Of a stretch of 64,000 nucleotides of DNA, positions 19,990-31,792 are shown piece after piece. Position 1 is the stretch's first letter, and each line of letters opens with the position of its first letter. The DNA lies in contig NZ_BCVP01000031.1 of NCBI RefSeq assembly GCF_001591805.1, positions 1 through 64,000 of the forward strand, given 5' to 3'. The DNA is from Neobacillus novalis NBRC 102450. Lineage in GTDB: Bacteria; Bacillota; Bacilli; Bacillales; Cytobacillaceae. The translations under genes and the position numbers were made by a program. The notes beneath the pieces were generated by a model. That model saw nothing but the letters and a program-made list of their open reading frames with translations, was not told the origin of the DNA and made no database searches.

Positions 19990-20589
19990 ATGTCTGAACA
20001 TTACTATTCTCGAACTCAAAAGGTTGAAAGCGATCCGAAGTATTGGGATTTCACCCTAAAGAATCACCTTTTTCGTTTTAAAACCGATAACGGTGTTTTT
20101 TCGAAGAGGGAAGTAGACTTTGGATCCCGTTTATTAATTGAGTCTTTTATCATGCCGGAGATGGAAGGACCTGTTCTTGATGTTGGCTGCGGCTATGGGC
20201 CAATCGGTTTATCAATTGCCAAAGACAACCACAGCCGTGTGATTCACATGGTGGATGTTAATGAACGAGCGATAGAGTTGGCGAAGGAAAATGCAGCACT
20301 GAATGGAATCGCCAATGTTGAAATCTATGAAAGTGACCGGCTCCTAAGTGTAAAAGAAACAAGCTTTGCTGCCATTTTAACAAACCCGCCAATAAGAGCA
20401 GGAAAAAAGACGGTTCATGATATATATGAACAAAGCTTTGAGCACCTTGTTCCTGGAGGGGCGCTTTGGGTGGTCATTCAAAAGAAACAAGGAGCACCAT
20501 CTACACTTGAAAAATTAGAGACGATGTTTTCCGTTGTAGAGACTACCGACAAATCCAAAGGCTATTTTATCATTAAGGCAATAAAGTAG
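19990..20589 (+). CDS. rsmC: RsmC/YbxB-type class I SAM-dependent methyltransferase
   Basis: A 199-residue protein with the SAM-binding motif LDVGCGYGPIG (about 59-69) and the NPPIR motif (about 131-135), typical of N2-guanine rRNA methyltransferases. It resembles the C-terminal half of E. coli RsmC, which modifies 16S rRNA G1207. The target is inferred from the family. ATG 19990 is used rather than GTG 19981, which overlaps its own ribosome site (GGGAGGTG, 19976-19983). The position between rplL and rpoB is conserved in Bacillus. Confidence 0.9.
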   Translation: MSEHYYSRTQKVESDPKYWDFTLKNHLFRFKTDNGVFSKREVDFGSRLLIESFIMPEMEGPVLDVGCGYGPIGLSIAKDNHSRVIHMVDVNERAIELAKENAALNGIANVEIYESDRLLSVKETSFAAILTNPPIRAGKKTVHDIYEQSFEHLVPGGALWVVIQKKQGAPSTLEKLETMFSVVETTDKSKGYFIIKAIK

Positions 20590-20618
20590 TTGACTCTATA
20601 TGTCCGTTGTGGTAGCAT
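20590..20618 (+). promoter_or_regulatory. Candidate rpoB promoter
   Basis: TTGACT (20590-20595) begins right after the rsmC stop, with TAGCAT (20613-20618) 17 bp later. The -10 is imperfect. It would give a leader of about 220 bases containing a terminator-like hairpin. Confidence 0.4.
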
Positions 20619-20733
20619 TATAAAATGCCATCATAATAATTTCCGAATTATTCCTAAAAATACTTATTTTTTTAGTATAAAAACGGATTAAGAAGGAAAA
20701 GATGACAAAATAATAGCCAAAATGTGAAAATGT

Positions 20734-20765
20734 GGTTTTTGGTTAAAAAACCCTTTTTCTTTTTG
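20734..20765 (+). terminator. Terminator-like hairpin in the rpoB leader
   Basis: GGTTTTT (20734-20740) pairs with AAAAACC (20746-20752) around a short loop, then CTTTTTCTTTTT follows. It lies 80 bases before rpoB and downstream of the candidate promoter, so it may act as an attenuator rather than a full stop. Confidence 0.5.
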
Positions 20766-20845
20766 TCTACCGGGAAGATGTTACGATCCTCCTAATAGAC
20801 GTAAATAGATTTAATAAATAACGCTTGATTTGAGGGGTGAATCAG

Positions 20846-23800
20846 TTGACAGGTCAACTAGTTCAGTATGGACGACACCGCCAACGAAGAAGTTACGCAC
20901 GAATCAGTGAAGTATTAGAATTACCAAATCTCATTGAAATCCAAACCTCTTCATATCAATGGTTTCTGGATGAGGGATTGCGTGAAATGTTTCAGGATAT
21001 TTCACCAATTGAAGACTTTACTGGTAACCTATCACTGGAATTTATTGATTACAGCCTTGGCGATCCAAAGTATTCTGTTGAAGAATCAAAAGAACGGGAC
21101 GTTACATATTCTGCTCCATTGCGTGTGAAAGTACGTCTTGTAAACAAAGAAACTGGTGAAGTAAAAGACCAAGATGTCTTCATGGGTGATTTTCCACTTA
21201 TGACGGAGACTGGTACGTTTGTTATTAATGGAGCAGAACGCGTTATTGTTTCACAATTAGTGCGTTCACCGAGCGTGTACTATAATGGAAAACTTGATAA
21301 AAATGGAAAGAAAGGATTTACAGCTACTGTAATTCCGAACCGCGGCGCTTGGCTCGAGTATGAAACAGATGCCAAAGATGTCGTATATGTGAGAATAGAT
21401 CGTACTCGGAAACTGCCCGTTACGGTTCTTTTGCGTGCACTTGGCTTCGGCTCTGATCAAGAAATCATCGAATTGATTGGAGATAACGAGTATATTCGCA
21501 ATACGTTAGAGAAAGACAACACAGAAGGTGTCGACAAAGCGCTTTTAGAAATCTATGAGCGTCTGCGTCCGGGTGAACCGCCAACTGTCGATAATGCCAA
21601 GAGTTTATTGGTATCTCGCTTCTTTGATCCAAAGCGCTATGATCTTGCTAATGTAGGCCGTTATAAAATCAATAAAAAGCTTCATATTAAAAACCGCCTA
21701 TTTAATCAACGTTTAGCAGAGTCACTCGCCGATCCGGAAACAGGGGAAATTATTGCTGAAAAGGGTACTGTTCTTGATAGAAGAAATCTTGACAGAATTA
21801 TTCCTGCTCTTGAAAAGGATATTAATTTCAAAGGCTTTAGTCCTGCAGGCGGCGTTGTCGAAGATGAAATCATTCTTCAGGCCATAAAAATTTATGCGCC
21901 TGGTGATGAAAATGAAAAGGTCATTAATGTATTAGGTAATGCCTACGTGGCTGAACCAATCAAAAATATTACCCCTGCAGATATCATCTCATCGATTAGC
22001 TATTTCTTCAATTTATTACATGGAGTAGGCGACACTGATGATATCGACCATTTAGGAAACAGACGTCTTCGTTCTGTTGGTGAATTACTGCAAAATCAGT
22101 TCCGGATTGGTTTGTCTCGGATGGAGCGTGTGGTTCGTGAAAGAATGTCCATACAAGATACAGCAACGATTACACCACAGCAATTAATTAATATTCGTCC
22201 AGTTATTGCTTCGATAAAAGAGTTTTTTGGAAGCTCGCAGTTATCGCAGTTTATGGATCAAACAAACCCGCTTGCTGAATTAACACACAAGCGTCGTCTA
22301 TCAGCCCTCGGACCTGGTGGTTTAACCCGTGAACGTGCGGGATTTGAGGTTCGCGACGTTCACTATTCCCACTATGGGCGGATGTGTCCGATTGAAACAC
22401 CTGAGGGCCCGAATATTGGATTAATTAACTCATTATCATCGTATGCAAAGGTTAATCGCTTTGGGTTTATCGAAACGCCATACCGTCGTGTTGATCCTGA
22501 CACAGGAAAGGTAACGAGCCGAATCGATTACTTAACCGCAGATGAAGAAGATAACTATGTAGTAGCACAGGCAAATTCACGTCTTGATGATGATGGTTCT
22601 TTCCTTGATAACGATGTTGTTGCTCGTTTCCGTGGTGAAAACACGGTCGTAAATCGCGATCGCATCGATTATATGGATGTATCGCCTAAACAGGTTGTCT
22701 CTGCGGCAACCGCGTGTATCCCATTCCTTGAAAACGATGACTCTAACCGTGCCTTGATGGGTGCGAACATGCAGAGGCAGGCTGTACCACTTATGCAGCC
22801 GGAAGCGCCAAGAGTAGGTACAGGGATGGAATATGTATCTGGAAAAGACTCAGGTGCAGCAGTGATTTGTAAGCATGAGGGTATAGTCGAACATGTTGAA
22901 GCGCGTGAAGTTTGGGTACGTGAAATTAAAGAAGTAGATGGTCAAGAGGTAAAAGGTGATCTTAAAAAATACCGGCTCTTGAAATTTATCCGCTCTAACC
23001 AAGGTACTTGCTATAACCAACGTCCAATCGTTGCTGTCGGTAACCGTGTGAAAAAAGGTGAAATCCTTGCCGATGGTCCTTCAATGGAGTTAGGTGAATT
23101 GGCCCTTGGACGGAATGTACTTGTTGCGTTTATGACATGGGATGGCTATAACTATGAAGATGCGATTATCATGAGTGAACGTCTTGTAAAAGACGATGTT
23201 TATACATCGATTCATATTGAAGAATACGAATCTGAATCCCGTGATACAAAGCTCGGGCCGGAAGAAATTACCCGTGATATTCCAAACGTGGGTGAAGATG
23301 CGCTTCGCAATTTAGATGAGCGTGGAATTATTCGCACCGGTGCGGAAGTAAAAGACGGTGACCTGCTTGTAGGTAAAGTTACGCCAAAAGGAGTAACCGA
23401 ATTAACGGCAGAAGAACGTCTTCTCCATGCTATTTTTGGAGAAAAGGCTCGTGAAGTACGCGATACTTCATTAAGAGTTCCACATGGCGGCGGCGGAATT
23501 GTTCACGACGTTAAAGTGTTTAATCGTGAAGATGGTGATGAACTTCCACCGGGAGTAAATCAGCTTGTCCGCGTATATATTGTTCAGAAACGTAAGATTC
23601 ATGAGGGCGATAAGATGGCTGGCCGTCACGGAAATAAAGGGGTTATCTCTCGGATTTTACCTGAAGAGGATATGCCGTATTTACCAGATGGCACGCCTGT
23701 TGATATCATGCTAAATCCTTTAGGCGTACCGTCACGGATGAACATTGGCCAGGTGTTAGAGCTTCATCTTGGGATGGCAGCTCGTTACCTTGGCATTCAT

Positions 23801-24406
23801 GTGGCATCTCCGGTTTTTGACGGAGCCACTGAGGAGGATGTATGGGGAACGATTGAAGAAGCAGGAATGTCCCGTGATGCAAAAACAGTTCTTTATGATG
23901 GCCGTTCCGGTGAACCATTTGATAACCGTGTCTCTGTAGGCGTCATGTATATGATTAAACTAGCACACATGGTTGATGATAAGCTCCATGCCCGTTCAAC
24001 GGGGCCTTACTCACTTGTAACCCAACAGCCACTTGGCGGTAAAGCCCAATTTGGCGGACAGCGTTTCGGTGAGATGGAGGTTTGGGCACTTGAAGCATAC
24101 GGTGCCGCATACACACTTCAAGAAATTCTTACCGTTAAATCAGATGACGTTGTTGGCCGTGTGAAAACATACGAAGCAATTGTCAAAGGTGAGAATGTTC
24201 CGGAACCAGGCGTTCCAGAATCATTTAAAGTATTAATTAAAGAACTTCAGAGTCTTGGTCTGGATGTGAAAATTCTTTCCGGTGACGAACAAGAAATTGA
24301 AATGCGCGATACGGAGGATGACGATGACTTACAGCAAGTCGATACGTTAACCATTGCACCTGAAGCGCAAAACCTTGAATCTGAAAAAGTCGGTTCAAAA
24401 GAGTAA
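20846..24406 (+). CDS. rpoB: RNA polymerase beta subunit
   Basis: A 1186-residue beta subunit. The rifampicin pocket near residues 460-500 ([20 protein letters not shown] region) carries the usual sensitive-type residues, so no resistance change is visible. The C-terminal clamp/anchor regions are intact, followed by an acidic, variable tail. I place the start at TTG 20846, eight bases after GAGGGGTG, giving the standard M-T-G-Q-L-V-Q-Y N-terminus. A GTG at 20837 overlaps the ribosome site. It lies 91 bp before rpoC and is certainly co-transcribed with it. Confidence 0.98.
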   Translation: MTGQLVQYGRHRQRRSYARISEVLELPNLIEIQTSSYQWFLDEGLREMFQDISPIEDFTGNLSLEFIDYSLGDPKYSVEESKERDVTYSAPLRVKVRLVNKETGEVKDQDVFMGDFPLMTETGTFVINGAERVIVSQLVRSPSVYYNGKLDKNGKKGFTATVIPNRGAWLEYETDAKDVVYVRIDRTRKLPVTVLLRALGFGSDQEIIELIGDNEYIRNTLEKDNTEGVDKALLEIYERLRPGEPPTVDNAKSLLVSRFFDPKRYDLANVGRYKINKKLHIKNRLFNQRLAESLADPETGEIIAEKGTVLDRRNLDRIIPALEKDINFKGFSPAGGVVEDEIILQAIKIYAPGDENEKVINVLGNAYVAEPIKNITPADIISSISYFFNLLHGVGDTDDIDHLGNRRLRSVGELLQNQFRIGLSRMERVVRERMSIQDTATITPQQLINIRPVIASIKEFFGSSQLSQFMDQTNPLAELTHKRRLSALGPGGLTRERAGFEVRDVHYSHYGRMCPIETPEGPNIGLINSLSSYAKVNRFGFIETPYRRVDPDTGKVTSRIDYLTADEEDNYVVAQANSRLDDDGSFLDNDVVARFRGENTVVNRDRIDYMDVSPKQVVSAATACIPFLENDDSNRALMGANMQRQAVPLMQPEAPRVGTGMEYVSGKDSGAAVICKHEGIVEHVEAREVWVREIKEVDGQEVKGDLKKYRLLKFIRSNQGTCYNQRPIVAVGNRVKKGEILADGPSMELGELALGRNVLVAFMTWDGYNYEDAIIMSERLVKDDVYTSIHIEEYESESRDTKLGPEEITRDIPNVGEDALRNLDERGIIRTGAEVKDGDLLVGKVTPKGVTELTAEERLLHAIFGEKAREVRDTSLRVPHGGGGIVHDVKVFNREDGDELPPGVNQLVRVYIVQKRKIHEGDKMAGRHGNKGVISRILPEEDMPYLPDGTPVDIMLNPLGVPSRMNIGQVLELHLGMAARYLGIHVASPVFDGATEEDVWGTIEEAGMSRDAKTVLYDGRSGEPFDNRVSVGVMYMIKLAHMVDDKLHARSTGPYSLVTQQPLGGKAQFGGQRFGEMEVWALEAYGAAYTLQEILTVKSDDVVGRVKTYEAIVKGENVPEPGVPESFKVLIKELQSLGLDVKILSGDEQEIEMRDTEDDDDLQQVDTLTIAPEAQNLESEKVGSKE

Positions 24407-24497
24407 TTATTTATTCTAGCTGCAGCGCACATTCGTGCGCTTCCGCTTTACTTCGCAATAAGGGAAAAACCTGGAGATCGAAAGGGAGGTAGGCCCC

Positions 24498-27400
24498 TTG
24501 CTGGACGTTAATAATTTTGAGTATATGAAAATTGGTCTCGCTTCACCGGATAAAATCCGCTCGTGGTCATTCGGAGAGGTAAAAAAGCCAGAAACCATTA
24601 ACTATCGTACTTTGAAGCCTGAAAAGGACGGTTTATTCTGTGAAAGAATATTCGGTCCAACAAAGGACTGGGAATGTCATTGCGGCAAATACAAGCGTGT
24701 CCGCTATAAAGGCGTCGTTTGTGACCGCTGTGGAGTTGAAGTAACCCGTGCAAAGGTTCGTCGTGAACGAATGGGTCATATTGAGCTTGCTGCACCTGTA
24801 TCACATATTTGGTATTTCAAAGGGATTCCAAGCCGAATGGGACTAGTATTAGACATGTCACCTCGGGCTTTGGAGGAAATCATTTACTTCGCTTCGTATG
24901 TAGTGACAGAATCCGGTGATACCGCCCTTGATAAGAAGCAGCTTCTATCTGAAAAAGAATATCGTGCGTATCGTGATAAGTACGGAAACAAATTCCAAGC
25001 GGCCATGGGCGCAGAAGCGATAAAAAAGCTTCTTTCTGATATCGATTTAAACAAGGAAGTTGACTTTTTAAAAGAAGAATTAAAAACCGCTCAAGGTCAG
25101 CGCCGCACACGTGCTATTAAACGTCTTGAAGTGTTAGAAGCATTCCGTGGTTCAGGAAATGAGCCAGATTGGATGGTTCTTGATGTTCTTCCAGTTATTC
25201 CGCCAGAGCTTCGTCCAATGGTTCAATTGGATGGAGGAAGATTTGCAACTTCTGACTTAAACGACCTTTATCGTCGTGTTATTAACCGTAACAACCGTTT
25301 AAAGCGTTTATTAGATCTTGGTGCACCGAGCATTATCGTTCAAAACGAAAAGCGGATGCTTCAAGAGGCTGTTGATGCTTTGATTGATAACGGCCGCCGC
25401 GGCCGCCCGGTCACAGGTCCTGGTAACCGTCCATTAAAGTCACTTTCCCATATGCTAAAAGGAAAGCAAGGACGTTTCCGTCAAAACTTGCTTGGAAAAC
25501 GGGTTGACTATTCAGGACGTTCCGTTATTGTTGTTGGACCAAACTTGAAAATGTATCAATGTGGTCTTCCAAAAGAAATGGCGCTTGAACTGTTCAAGCC
25601 ATTTGTGATGAAGGAGCTTGTAGAGAAAGGTTTAGCCCACAACATCAAATCAGCAAAACGTAAAATCGAACGAGTTTCACCAGATGTTTGGGATGTACTC
25701 GAAGATGTCATCAGAGAGCATCCGGTTCTATTAAATCGTGCCCCAACATTGCATAGATTAGGAATCCAGGCATTTGAACCAACCCTTGTTGAAGGACGGG
25801 CAATTCGTCTTCATCCACTTGTATGTACTGCATATAATGCGGACTTTGACGGCGACCAAATGGCTGTTCACGTACCGCTATCATCTGAAGCGCAAGCAGA
25901 AGCACGCCTGTTAATGCTGGCTGCGCAAAACATCTTGAATCCTAAAGATGGTAAACCCGTTGTTACTCCTTCCCAGGACATGGTATTAGGTAACTATTAC
26001 TTAACCCTAGAGCGAGAAGGCGCAATTGGCGAGGGTATGATATTTAAAGATACGAGCGAGGCAATCCTTGCTTATCAAAATGGTTATGTTCACTTCCACA
26101 CACGAGTTGCTGTTCATGCTGGCTCATTAGGAAATGAAACATTTACGGAAGAACAAAACAATAAGTTGTTAATTACCACGGTTGGTAAGCTTATTTTTAA
26201 TGAAATTCTGCCGAAATCATTCCCTTATATCAATGAACCAACAAGAAATAATCTAGAGGTTGAAACACCTCAGAAGTATTTTGTTGAAAAAGGGGAAGAC
26301 ATTAGGGCGAAAATTATTCAAATGCCTTTGGTTGATCCATTCAAAAAGAAAATCCTTGGAAATATCATTGCAGAAGTATTCAAACGTTTCAAAATTACCG
26401 AAACGTCAAAAATGCTTGACCGCATGAAGGATTTAGGATTCAAACATTCGACAAAAGCTGGTATTACCGTAGGGGTAGCAGACATTGTCGTACTTGGAGA
26501 AAAGGAACAGATCCTCCATGAAGCCCAAGCAAAAGTAGATAATGTGACAAAGCAATTCAGACGTGGTCTGATTACTGAAGATGAACGTTACGATCGTGTT
26601 ATCGCTATCTGGAGCCAAGCAAAGGATGTTATTCAAGGGAAACTGATGAAGTCCTTGAATAAAACGAATCCAATCTTTATGATGAGTGATTCCGGCGCCC
26701 GTGGTAATGCATCCAACTTTACACAGCTTGCTGGTATGCGCGGTCTGATGGCCAACCCGGCTGGACGAATCATTGAGTTACCAATCAAATCAAGTTTCCG
26801 TGAAGGACTAACGGTATTAGAGTACTTTATCTCTACACACGGTGCTCGTAAAGGTCTTGCTGATACAGCCCTTAAAACGGCTGACTCTGGATATTTAACA
26901 CGCCGTCTTGTTGATGTTGCACAGGATGTCATTGTTCGTGAAGATGATTGCGGAACTGACCGCGGCTTCTTAATTAGTGCCTTAAAAGATGGTACTGAAA
27001 TAATCGAAGGATTGGACGAACGTCTAATTGGCCGATATGCAAGAAATGCAATTAAGCATCCTGAAACGAAAGAAGTTCTTGTTCCTGAAAATGGCTTGAT
27101 TACTGAGGATTTAGCCGAAATCATTGTTGGTGCGGGTGTTGAAGAGGTTAAAATCCGTTCTGCATTTACATGTAATACCCGTCATGGTGTATGTAAAAAG
27201 TGTTATGGCCGTAATCTGGCAACTGGTCAAGAGGTGGAGGTTGGTGAAGCGGTTGGTATTATCGCTGCCCAATCCATTGGTGAGCCAGGAACACAGTTAA
27301 CGATGCGTACTTTCCATACTGGCGGTGTAGCAGGAGACGATATCACTCAAGGTTTACCGCGTATCCAAGAAATTTTTGAAGCTCGTAACCCGAAAGGTCA

Positions 27401-28097
27401 AGCGGTTATTTCAGAAATTGACGGGATTGTCGTTGGCATAAATGAGGGACGTGATCGTCAGCATGAAATCGTTGTTCAAGGCGAGGTTGAATCTCGTACT
27501 TATAACGCGCCGTATACAGCGCGATTGAAGGTAGCAATCAATGACCCAATTGAACGCGGCCAAGAGTTAACGGAAGGTTCAATTGATCCGAAAGAACTGA
27601 TCAAAGTGAAAGACGTTAAGTCGGTTCAAGAATACCTATTGCGTGAAGTACAAAAGGTTTACCGCATGCAAGGGGTTGAAATTGGCGATAAGCACGTTGA
27701 AGTAATGGTTCGTCAAATGCTCCGTAAAGTTCGTGTGAGTGATGCTGGTGAAACGGATGTTCTACCAGGCACACTTCTTGATATTCATCAGTTTAGGGAT
27801 GCGAATGAAAAAGCACTCTTAAGCGGTAAATTACCGGCAACAGGACGTCCAGTCTTACTTGGAATCACAAAAGCTTCTCTTGAAACCGACTCATTCTTGT
27901 CTGCCGCATCGTTCCAAGAAACAACAAGAGTTCTTACCGATGCAGCGATTAAAGGCAAGCGCGATGAATTACTCGGCTTAAAAGAGAATGTTATCATCGG
28001 GAAACTTGTTCCTGCAGGAACTGGCATGCAGCGTTACCGTAAAGCTGAGCCGGTGCTAAGAGATACAACATCCGAAGAAACCGTTGCGATTGATTAA
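24498..28097 (+). CDS. rpoC: RNA polymerase beta-prime subunit
   Basis: A 1199-residue beta-prime subunit. The N-terminal zinc ribbon (CHCGKY...CDRCG, about 60-78), the catalytic magnesium loop NADFDGDQM (about 445-453), the rudder/bridge helix regions and the second zinc site ([11 protein letters not shown]) are present. The start is TTG 24498, giving the conserved M-L-D-V-N-N-F-E N-terminus, preceded by GGGAGGT. An efficient terminator follows. Confidence 0.98.
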   Translation: MLDVNNFEYMKIGLASPDKIRSWSFGEVKKPETINYRTLKPEKDGLFCERIFGPTKDWECHCGKYKRVRYKGVVCDRCGVEVTRAKVRRERMGHIELAAPVSHIWYFKGIPSRMGLVLDMSPRALEEIIYFASYVVTESGDTALDKKQLLSEKEYRAYRDKYGNKFQAAMGAEAIKKLLSDIDLNKEVDFLKEELKTAQGQRRTRAIKRLEVLEAFRGSGNEPDWMVLDVLPVIPPELRPMVQLDGGRFATSDLNDLYRRVINRNNRLKRLLDLGAPSIIVQNEKRMLQEAVDALIDNGRRGRPVTGPGNRPLKSLSHMLKGKQGRFRQNLLGKRVDYSGRSVIVVGPNLKMYQCGLPKEMALELFKPFVMKELVEKGLAHNIKSAKRKIERVSPDVWDVLEDVIREHPVLLNRAPTLHRLGIQAFEPTLVEGRAIRLHPLVCTAYNADFDGDQMAVHVPLSSEAQAEARLLMLAAQNILNPKDGKPVVTPSQDMVLGNYYLTLEREGAIGEGMIFKDTSEAILAYQNGYVHFHTRVAVHAGSLGNETFTEEQNNKLLITTVGKLIFNEILPKSFPYINEPTRNNLEVETPQKYFVEKGEDIRAKIIQMPLVDPFKKKILGNIIAEVFKRFKITETSKMLDRMKDLGFKHSTKAGITVGVADIVVLGEKEQILHEAQAKVDNVTKQFRRGLITEDERYDRVIAIWSQAKDVIQGKLMKSLNKTNPIFMMSDSGARGNASNFTQLAGMRGLMANPAGRIIELPIKSSFREGLTVLEYFISTHGARKGLADTALKTADSGYLTRRLVDVAQDVIVREDDCGTDRGFLISALKDGTEIIEGLDERLIGRYARNAIKHPETKEVLVPENGLITEDLAEIIVGAGVEEVKIRSAFTCNTRHGVCKKCYGRNLATGQEVEVGEAVGIIAAQSIGEPGTQLTMRTFHTGGVAGDDITQGLPRIQEIFEARNPKGQAVISEIDGIVVGINEGRDRQHEIVVQGEVESRTYNAPYTARLKVAINDPIERGQELTEGSIDPKELIKVKDVKSVQEYLLREVQKVYRMQGVEIGDKHVEVMVRQMLRKVRVSDAGETDVLPGTLLDIHQFRDANEKALLSGKLPATGRPVLLGITKASLETDSFLSAASFQETTRVLTDAAIKGKRDELLGLKENVIIGKLVPAGTGMQRYRKAEPVLRDTTSEETVAID

Positions 28098-28103
28098 ATA
28101 ATC

Positions 28104-28137
28104 TGCGGTACTTGCTACATGGCAAGTACCGCATTTT
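28104..28137 (+). terminator. Intrinsic terminator of rpoBC
   Basis: A perfect 12-bp stem, TGCGGTACTTGC (28104-28115) with GCAAGTACCGCA (28122-28133), followed by TTTT. The T run is short but the stem is strong. Confidence 0.8.
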
Positions 28138-28184
28138 AAAGAAGCTATAATCAATTTGTTTGTCTAAAAAAGTAAAATCATTTG

Positions 28185-28213
28185 TTGACATCTATTAATG
28201 AAGATGTTACTAT
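28185..28213 (+). promoter_or_regulatory. SigA-type promoter of the str operon
   Basis: TTGACA (28185-28190) and TACTAT (28208-28213) with a 17-bp spacer lie 45 bp before rplGB. It should drive rplGB-rpsL-rpsG-fusA and read on toward tuf. Confidence 0.75.
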
Positions 28214-28258
28214 ATCAAAGGTGCTCCTATTCACCTGATACTTTGGAGGATATGATTT

Positions 28259-28507
28259 ATGTCTTATGAAAAAGTATTGCAGGCACAAAGAATCGTTATA
28301 GGGACAAAACAAACAGTGAAGGCACTTAAAGAAGGACTAGTAAAAGAGATGGTAGTTGCTAATGATGCTGACAATAGCATGACAGCGAAAATTATCAGCG
28401 AAGCTCTTGGATCGGATGTTCCTGTCCTCTATGTAGACTCAAAGAAAAAACTTGGGAAAGCATGCGGGATTGAAGTGGGTGCTGCAGCAGTTGCAATTAT
28501 CCGTTAA
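28259..28507 (+). CDS. rplGB: L7Ae-family ribosome-associated protein (YbxF type)
   Basis: An 82-residue member of the L7Ae/L30e/S12e fold. In B. subtilis YbxF binds kink-turn RNA and associates with ribosomes; no essential role is known to me. The conserved position just before rpsL and the GGAGGA ribosome site support the ATG at 28259. The central [14 protein letters not shown] region corresponds to the RNA-contacting part of the fold. Confidence 0.93.
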   Translation: MSYEKVLQAQRIVIGTKQTVKALKEGLVKEMVVANDADNSMTAKIISEALGSDVPVLYVDSKKKLGKACGIEVGAAAVAIIR

Positions 28508-28534
28508 AAACTGTTTTTGTAGATAGAGAAGTCT

Positions 28535-28553
28535 GCAAAAACTTTGTTTTTGC
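28535..28553 (+). promoter_or_regulatory. AT-rich hairpin upstream of rpsL
   Basis: GCAAAAAC (28535-28542) pairs exactly with GTTTTTGC (28546-28553). No T run follows on the plus strand, so it is not a plus-strand terminator. It could affect mRNA processing between rplGB and rpsL. Confidence 0.3.
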
Positions 28554-28611
28554 CAAAAAATGAACCACCTGGATGTGTGGACTTACAAATAATGAAGGGA
28601 GGAAACAAATC

Positions 28612-29034
28612 ATGCCTACTATTAACCAACTAGTGCGCAAGCCTCGTCAATCAGTGGCAGAGAAGTCAAAATCTCCTGCGCTAAACAAAGGTTATAACAG
28701 CTTTAAGAAATCACAAACGAATGTAACTTCACCACAAAAACGCGGAGTATGTACTCGTGTTGGTACAATGACTCCGAAGAAACCGAACTCAGCGTTACGT
28801 AAATATGCTCGTGTGCGTTTGACAAACGGTATCGAGGTGACTGCATACATTCCTGGTATTGGCCACAACCTTCAAGAGCACAGTGTTGTTCTTATCCGTG
28901 GAGGACGTGTAAAAGACTTACCAGGGGTACGTTATCATATCGTCCGTGGAGCACTTGATACAGCTGGTGTAAACAACCGTATGCAAAGCCGCTCAAAATA
29001 TGGTACAAAGAGACCAAAAGCAGCGAAAAAATAA
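28612..29034 (+). CDS. rpsL: Ribosomal protein S12
   Basis: A 140-residue S12 at the 30S decoding centre. The streptomycin-relevant loops ([11 protein letters not shown] and [11 protein letters not shown] regions) carry the sensitive-type lysines, so no resistance mutation is visible. The ATG at 28612 behind GGGAGG gives the standard M-P-T-I-N-Q-L start. An upstream in-frame start at 28573 has no ribosome site. Confidence 0.98.
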   Translation: MPTINQLVRKPRQSVAEKSKSPALNKGYNSFKKSQTNVTSPQKRGVCTRVGTMTPKKPNSALRKYARVRLTNGIEVTAYIPGIGHNLQEHSVVLIRGGRVKDLPGVRYHIVRGALDTAGVNNRMQSRSKYGTKRPKAAKK

Positions 29035-29073
29035 TAACTTTAAATAGAAGCTTCACTGAAAGGAGGAAAATAC

Positions 29074-29544
29074 ATGCCACGTAAAGGTCCTGTAGCAAAA
29101 AGAGACGTATTACCAGATCCGCTATATAATTCAAAAATAGTTACTCGTCTAATCAACAAAATGATGGTTGACGGTAAAAGAGGTAAATCCCAAGAGATAC
29201 TTTATTCTGCGTTTGATACTATTCGCGAACGTACCGGCAAAGAGCCAATGGAAATCTTCGATGCAGCGATGAAAAACATCATGCCAGTACTTGAAGTAAA
29301 AGCTCGCCGTGTAGGTGGTGCAAACTATCAAGTTCCCGTTGAGGTGCGCCCTGACCGCCGTTCAACTCTTGGTCTTCGCTGGTTAGTGAACTATTCACGT
29401 AATCGCGGAGAAAAAACGATGGAAGAGCGTTTAGCTAATGAAATCATGGATGCAGCTAACAACACTGGTGCAGCTGTTAAGAAGCGTGAAGATACACACA
29501 AAATGGCAGAAGCAAACAAAGCGTTTGCACACTATCGTTGGTAA
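29074..29544 (+). CDS. rpsG: Ribosomal protein S7
   Basis: A 156-residue S7, a primary 16S rRNA binder that nucleates assembly of the 30S head and lines the E site. Length and N-terminus (M-P-R-K-G-P-V) match the family, and the ribosome site is AAGGAGG. It is in the str operon, 39 bp after rpsL and 41 bp before fusA. Confidence 0.98.
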   Translation: MPRKGPVAKRDVLPDPLYNSKIVTRLINKMMVDGKRGKSQEILYSAFDTIRERTGKEPMEIFDAAMKNIMPVLEVKARRVGGANYQVPVEVRPDRRSTLGLRWLVNYSRNRGEKTMEERLANEIMDAANNTGAAVKKREDTHKMAEANKAFAHYRW

Positions 29545-29585
29545 TTTAACCTTATAACTTTCATACTAGGAAGGAGAAAGACCCA

Positions 29586-31667
29586 ATGGCAAGAGAGTTC
29601 TCCTTAGCAAACACTCGTAATATCGGTATCATGGCTCACATTGATGCAGGTAAAACGACGACCACTGAGCGTGTACTTTATTACACTGGTAAGATTCATA
29701 AAATCGGTGAAACACATGAAGGTGCCTCTCAGATGGACTGGATGGAGCAGGAACAAGAACGCGGAATCACAATTACTTCCGCAGCAACAACTGCATCATG
29801 GAAAGGTCACCGCGTAAACATCATTGACACACCAGGACACGTAGACTTCACAGTTGAAGTTGAACGTTCTCTTCGTGTCCTTGATGGCGCTGTAGCTGTT
29901 CTAGATGCCCAATCAGGTGTTGAACCGCAAACTGAAACAGTTTGGCGTCAAGCAACAACTTATGGTGTACCGCGTGTTGTATACGTTAATAAGATGGATA
30001 AAATTGGAGCAGACTTCTTATATTCTATAGGAACCATCCATGACCGTTTGCAAGCAAATGCGCATGCAATCCAGTTGCCAATCGGCGCTGAAGATCAGTT
30101 TAACGGAATCATTGACCTTGTGGAAATGAACGCAACATTCTACGGAAATGACTTAGGTACTGATATTGAAGTACGTGAGATTCCCGAAGAGTATAGAGAA
30201 CTGGCAGAGGAATATCGTGAAAAGCTAGTTGAAGCAGTAGCAGAACTTGATGAAGAGTTAATGGAGAAATACCTTGGTGGTGAAGAAATCACTAAAGAAG
30301 AGCTTAAAGCTGGCATTCGTAAAGGTACCGTTAATGTTGAATTCTACCCTGTAATCTGTGGATCAGCATTCAAAAACAAAGGTGTTCAGCTAATGCTGGA
30401 TGCGGTTATCGATTATCTTCCATCTCCATTAGATGTTCCTGCAATCAAGGGACATGCACCTGATGAAGAGGATGTAGTCATTGAACGTCATTCAAGTGAT
30501 GAAGAGCCATTCTCAGCTCTTGCATTCAAAGTTATGACCGACCCTTATGTTGGTAAATTAACGTTCTTCCGCGTTTACTCCGGAACGCTAGAGTCTGGAT
30601 CATATGTTCAGAACTCTACTAAAGGAAAACGTGAGCGTGTAGGACGTATCCTGCAAATGCATGCAAACAGCCGTCAAGAAATCTCAAAAGTTTTTGCTGG
30701 TGACATTGCTGCTGCTGTTGGACTGAAAGATACAACTACTGGTGATACTCTATGCGACGACAAAAACCTTGTTATCCTTGAGTCTATGCAATTCCCTGAG
30801 CCAGTAATTCAACTTTCAGTAGAACCAAAATCTAAAGCAGACCAAGACAAGATGACTACGGCTCTGCAAAAACTTCAAGAAGAAGATCCAACCTTCCGTG
30901 CACATACTGACCAGGAAACTGGACAGGTTATCATTGCTGGTATGGGTGAGCTTCACCTTGACATTTTAGTTGACCGTATGCGTCGTGAATTTAAGGTTGA
31001 AGCTAACGTAGGTGCACCACAGGTTGCCTATCGTGAAACTTTCCGCGGTTCTGCCCAAGTTGAAGGTAAATTCGCCCGTCAGTCTGGTGGACGTGGACAA
31101 TACGGACACGTTTGGATTGAATTCGGACCGAATGAAGAAGGAAAAGGCTTCGAGTTTGTTAACGGAATTGTCGGTGGTGTCGTTCCTCGTGAATACATCC
31201 CAGCCGTTCAAGCTGGTCTAGAAGATTCCCTTAACCGTGGTGTTCTTGCTGGATATCCATTGGTTGATATCAAAGCAAGATTGTTTGATGGTTCCTACCA
31301 TGATGTTGACTCCTCGGAAATGGCGTTTAAGATTGCTGCTTCGATGGCACTTAAGAATGCTGCATCCAAGTGTAGCCCAGTAATCCTTGAACCGATGATG
31401 AGGGTTGAGGTTACAATTCCTGAAGAATATTTAGGAGATATCATGGGACAGATCACTGCTCGCCGTGGCCGCGTAGAAGGTATGGATGCACGTGGTAACG
31501 CACAGGTTGTTCGTTCAATGGTTCCACTTTCAGAAATGTTTGGTTATGCAACCGCACTTCGTTCAAGTACACAAGGTCGTGGAGTATTCTCGATGCACTT
31601 TGATCACTACGAAGAAGTACCAAAATCAATTTCTGAAGAAATCATCAAAAAAAATAAAGGTGAGTAA
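29586..31667 (+). CDS. fusA: Elongation factor G
   Basis: A 693-residue translocase GTPase. The G1 loop AHIDAGKT (about 17-24), the switch [10 protein letters not shown] and NKMDK (G4) motifs are intact, followed by domains II-V. The fusidic-acid pocket between domains I and III shows no obvious lesion, but resistance cannot be judged by eye. AAGGAG precedes the ATG. Confidence 0.98.
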   Translation: MAREFSLANTRNIGIMAHIDAGKTTTTERVLYYTGKIHKIGETHEGASQMDWMEQEQERGITITSAATTASWKGHRVNIIDTPGHVDFTVEVERSLRVLDGAVAVLDAQSGVEPQTETVWRQATTYGVPRVVYVNKMDKIGADFLYSIGTIHDRLQANAHAIQLPIGAEDQFNGIIDLVEMNATFYGNDLGTDIEVREIPEEYRELAEEYREKLVEAVAELDEELMEKYLGGEEITKEELKAGIRKGTVNVEFYPVICGSAFKNKGVQLMLDAVIDYLPSPLDVPAIKGHAPDEEDVVIERHSSDEEPFSALAFKVMTDPYVGKLTFFRVYSGTLESGSYVQNSTKGKRERVGRILQMHANSRQEISKVFAGDIAAAVGLKDTTTGDTLCDDKNLVILESMQFPEPVIQLSVEPKSKADQDKMTTALQKLQEEDPTFRAHTDQETGQVIIAGMGELHLDILVDRMRREFKVEANVGAPQVAYRETFRGSAQVEGKFARQSGGRGQYGHVWIEFGPNEEGKGFEFVNGIVGGVVPREYIPAVQAGLEDSLNRGVLAGYPLVDIKARLFDGSYHDVDSSEMAFKIAASMALKNAASKCSPVILEPMMRVEVTIPEEYLGDIMGQITARRGRVEGMDARGNAQVVRSMVPLSEMFGYATALRSSTQGRGVFSMHFDHYEEVPKSISEEIIKKNKGE

Positions 31668-31696
31668 TTGATTTTCGCCTTTCTTTAAAGTATAAC
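31668..31696 (+). promoter_or_regulatory. Candidate promoter for tuf
   Basis: TTGATT (31668-31673) and TATAAC (31691-31696), 17-bp spacer, start directly at the fusA stop. An additional tuf promoter in this gap would raise EF-Tu over EF-G. Confidence 0.5.
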
Positions 31697-31709
31697 TACT
31701 ATTGTAAGC

Positions 31710-31750
31710 ATGGAAGCTGATATGTTGGGACAACCATCTGCAGCTTCCAT
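31710..31750 (+). promoter_or_regulatory. Strong hairpin in the tuf leader
   Basis: A perfect 10-bp stem, ATGGAAGCTG (31710-31719) with CAGCTTCCAT (31741-31750), encloses an inner GTTG/CAAC pairing. It is followed by A residues, not T, so it is not a plus-strand terminator. It sits 42 bases before tuf and may stabilise or process the mRNA. Confidence 0.45.
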
Positions 31751-31792
31751 AAAAAATATACTTAACTTATATATTAAGAGGAGGATTTTCTA

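Noticed and set aside
26633-27124. 163-codon minus-strand frame inside rpoC
   Set aside because: Fully antisense to conserved rpoC coding sequence with no family resemblance.
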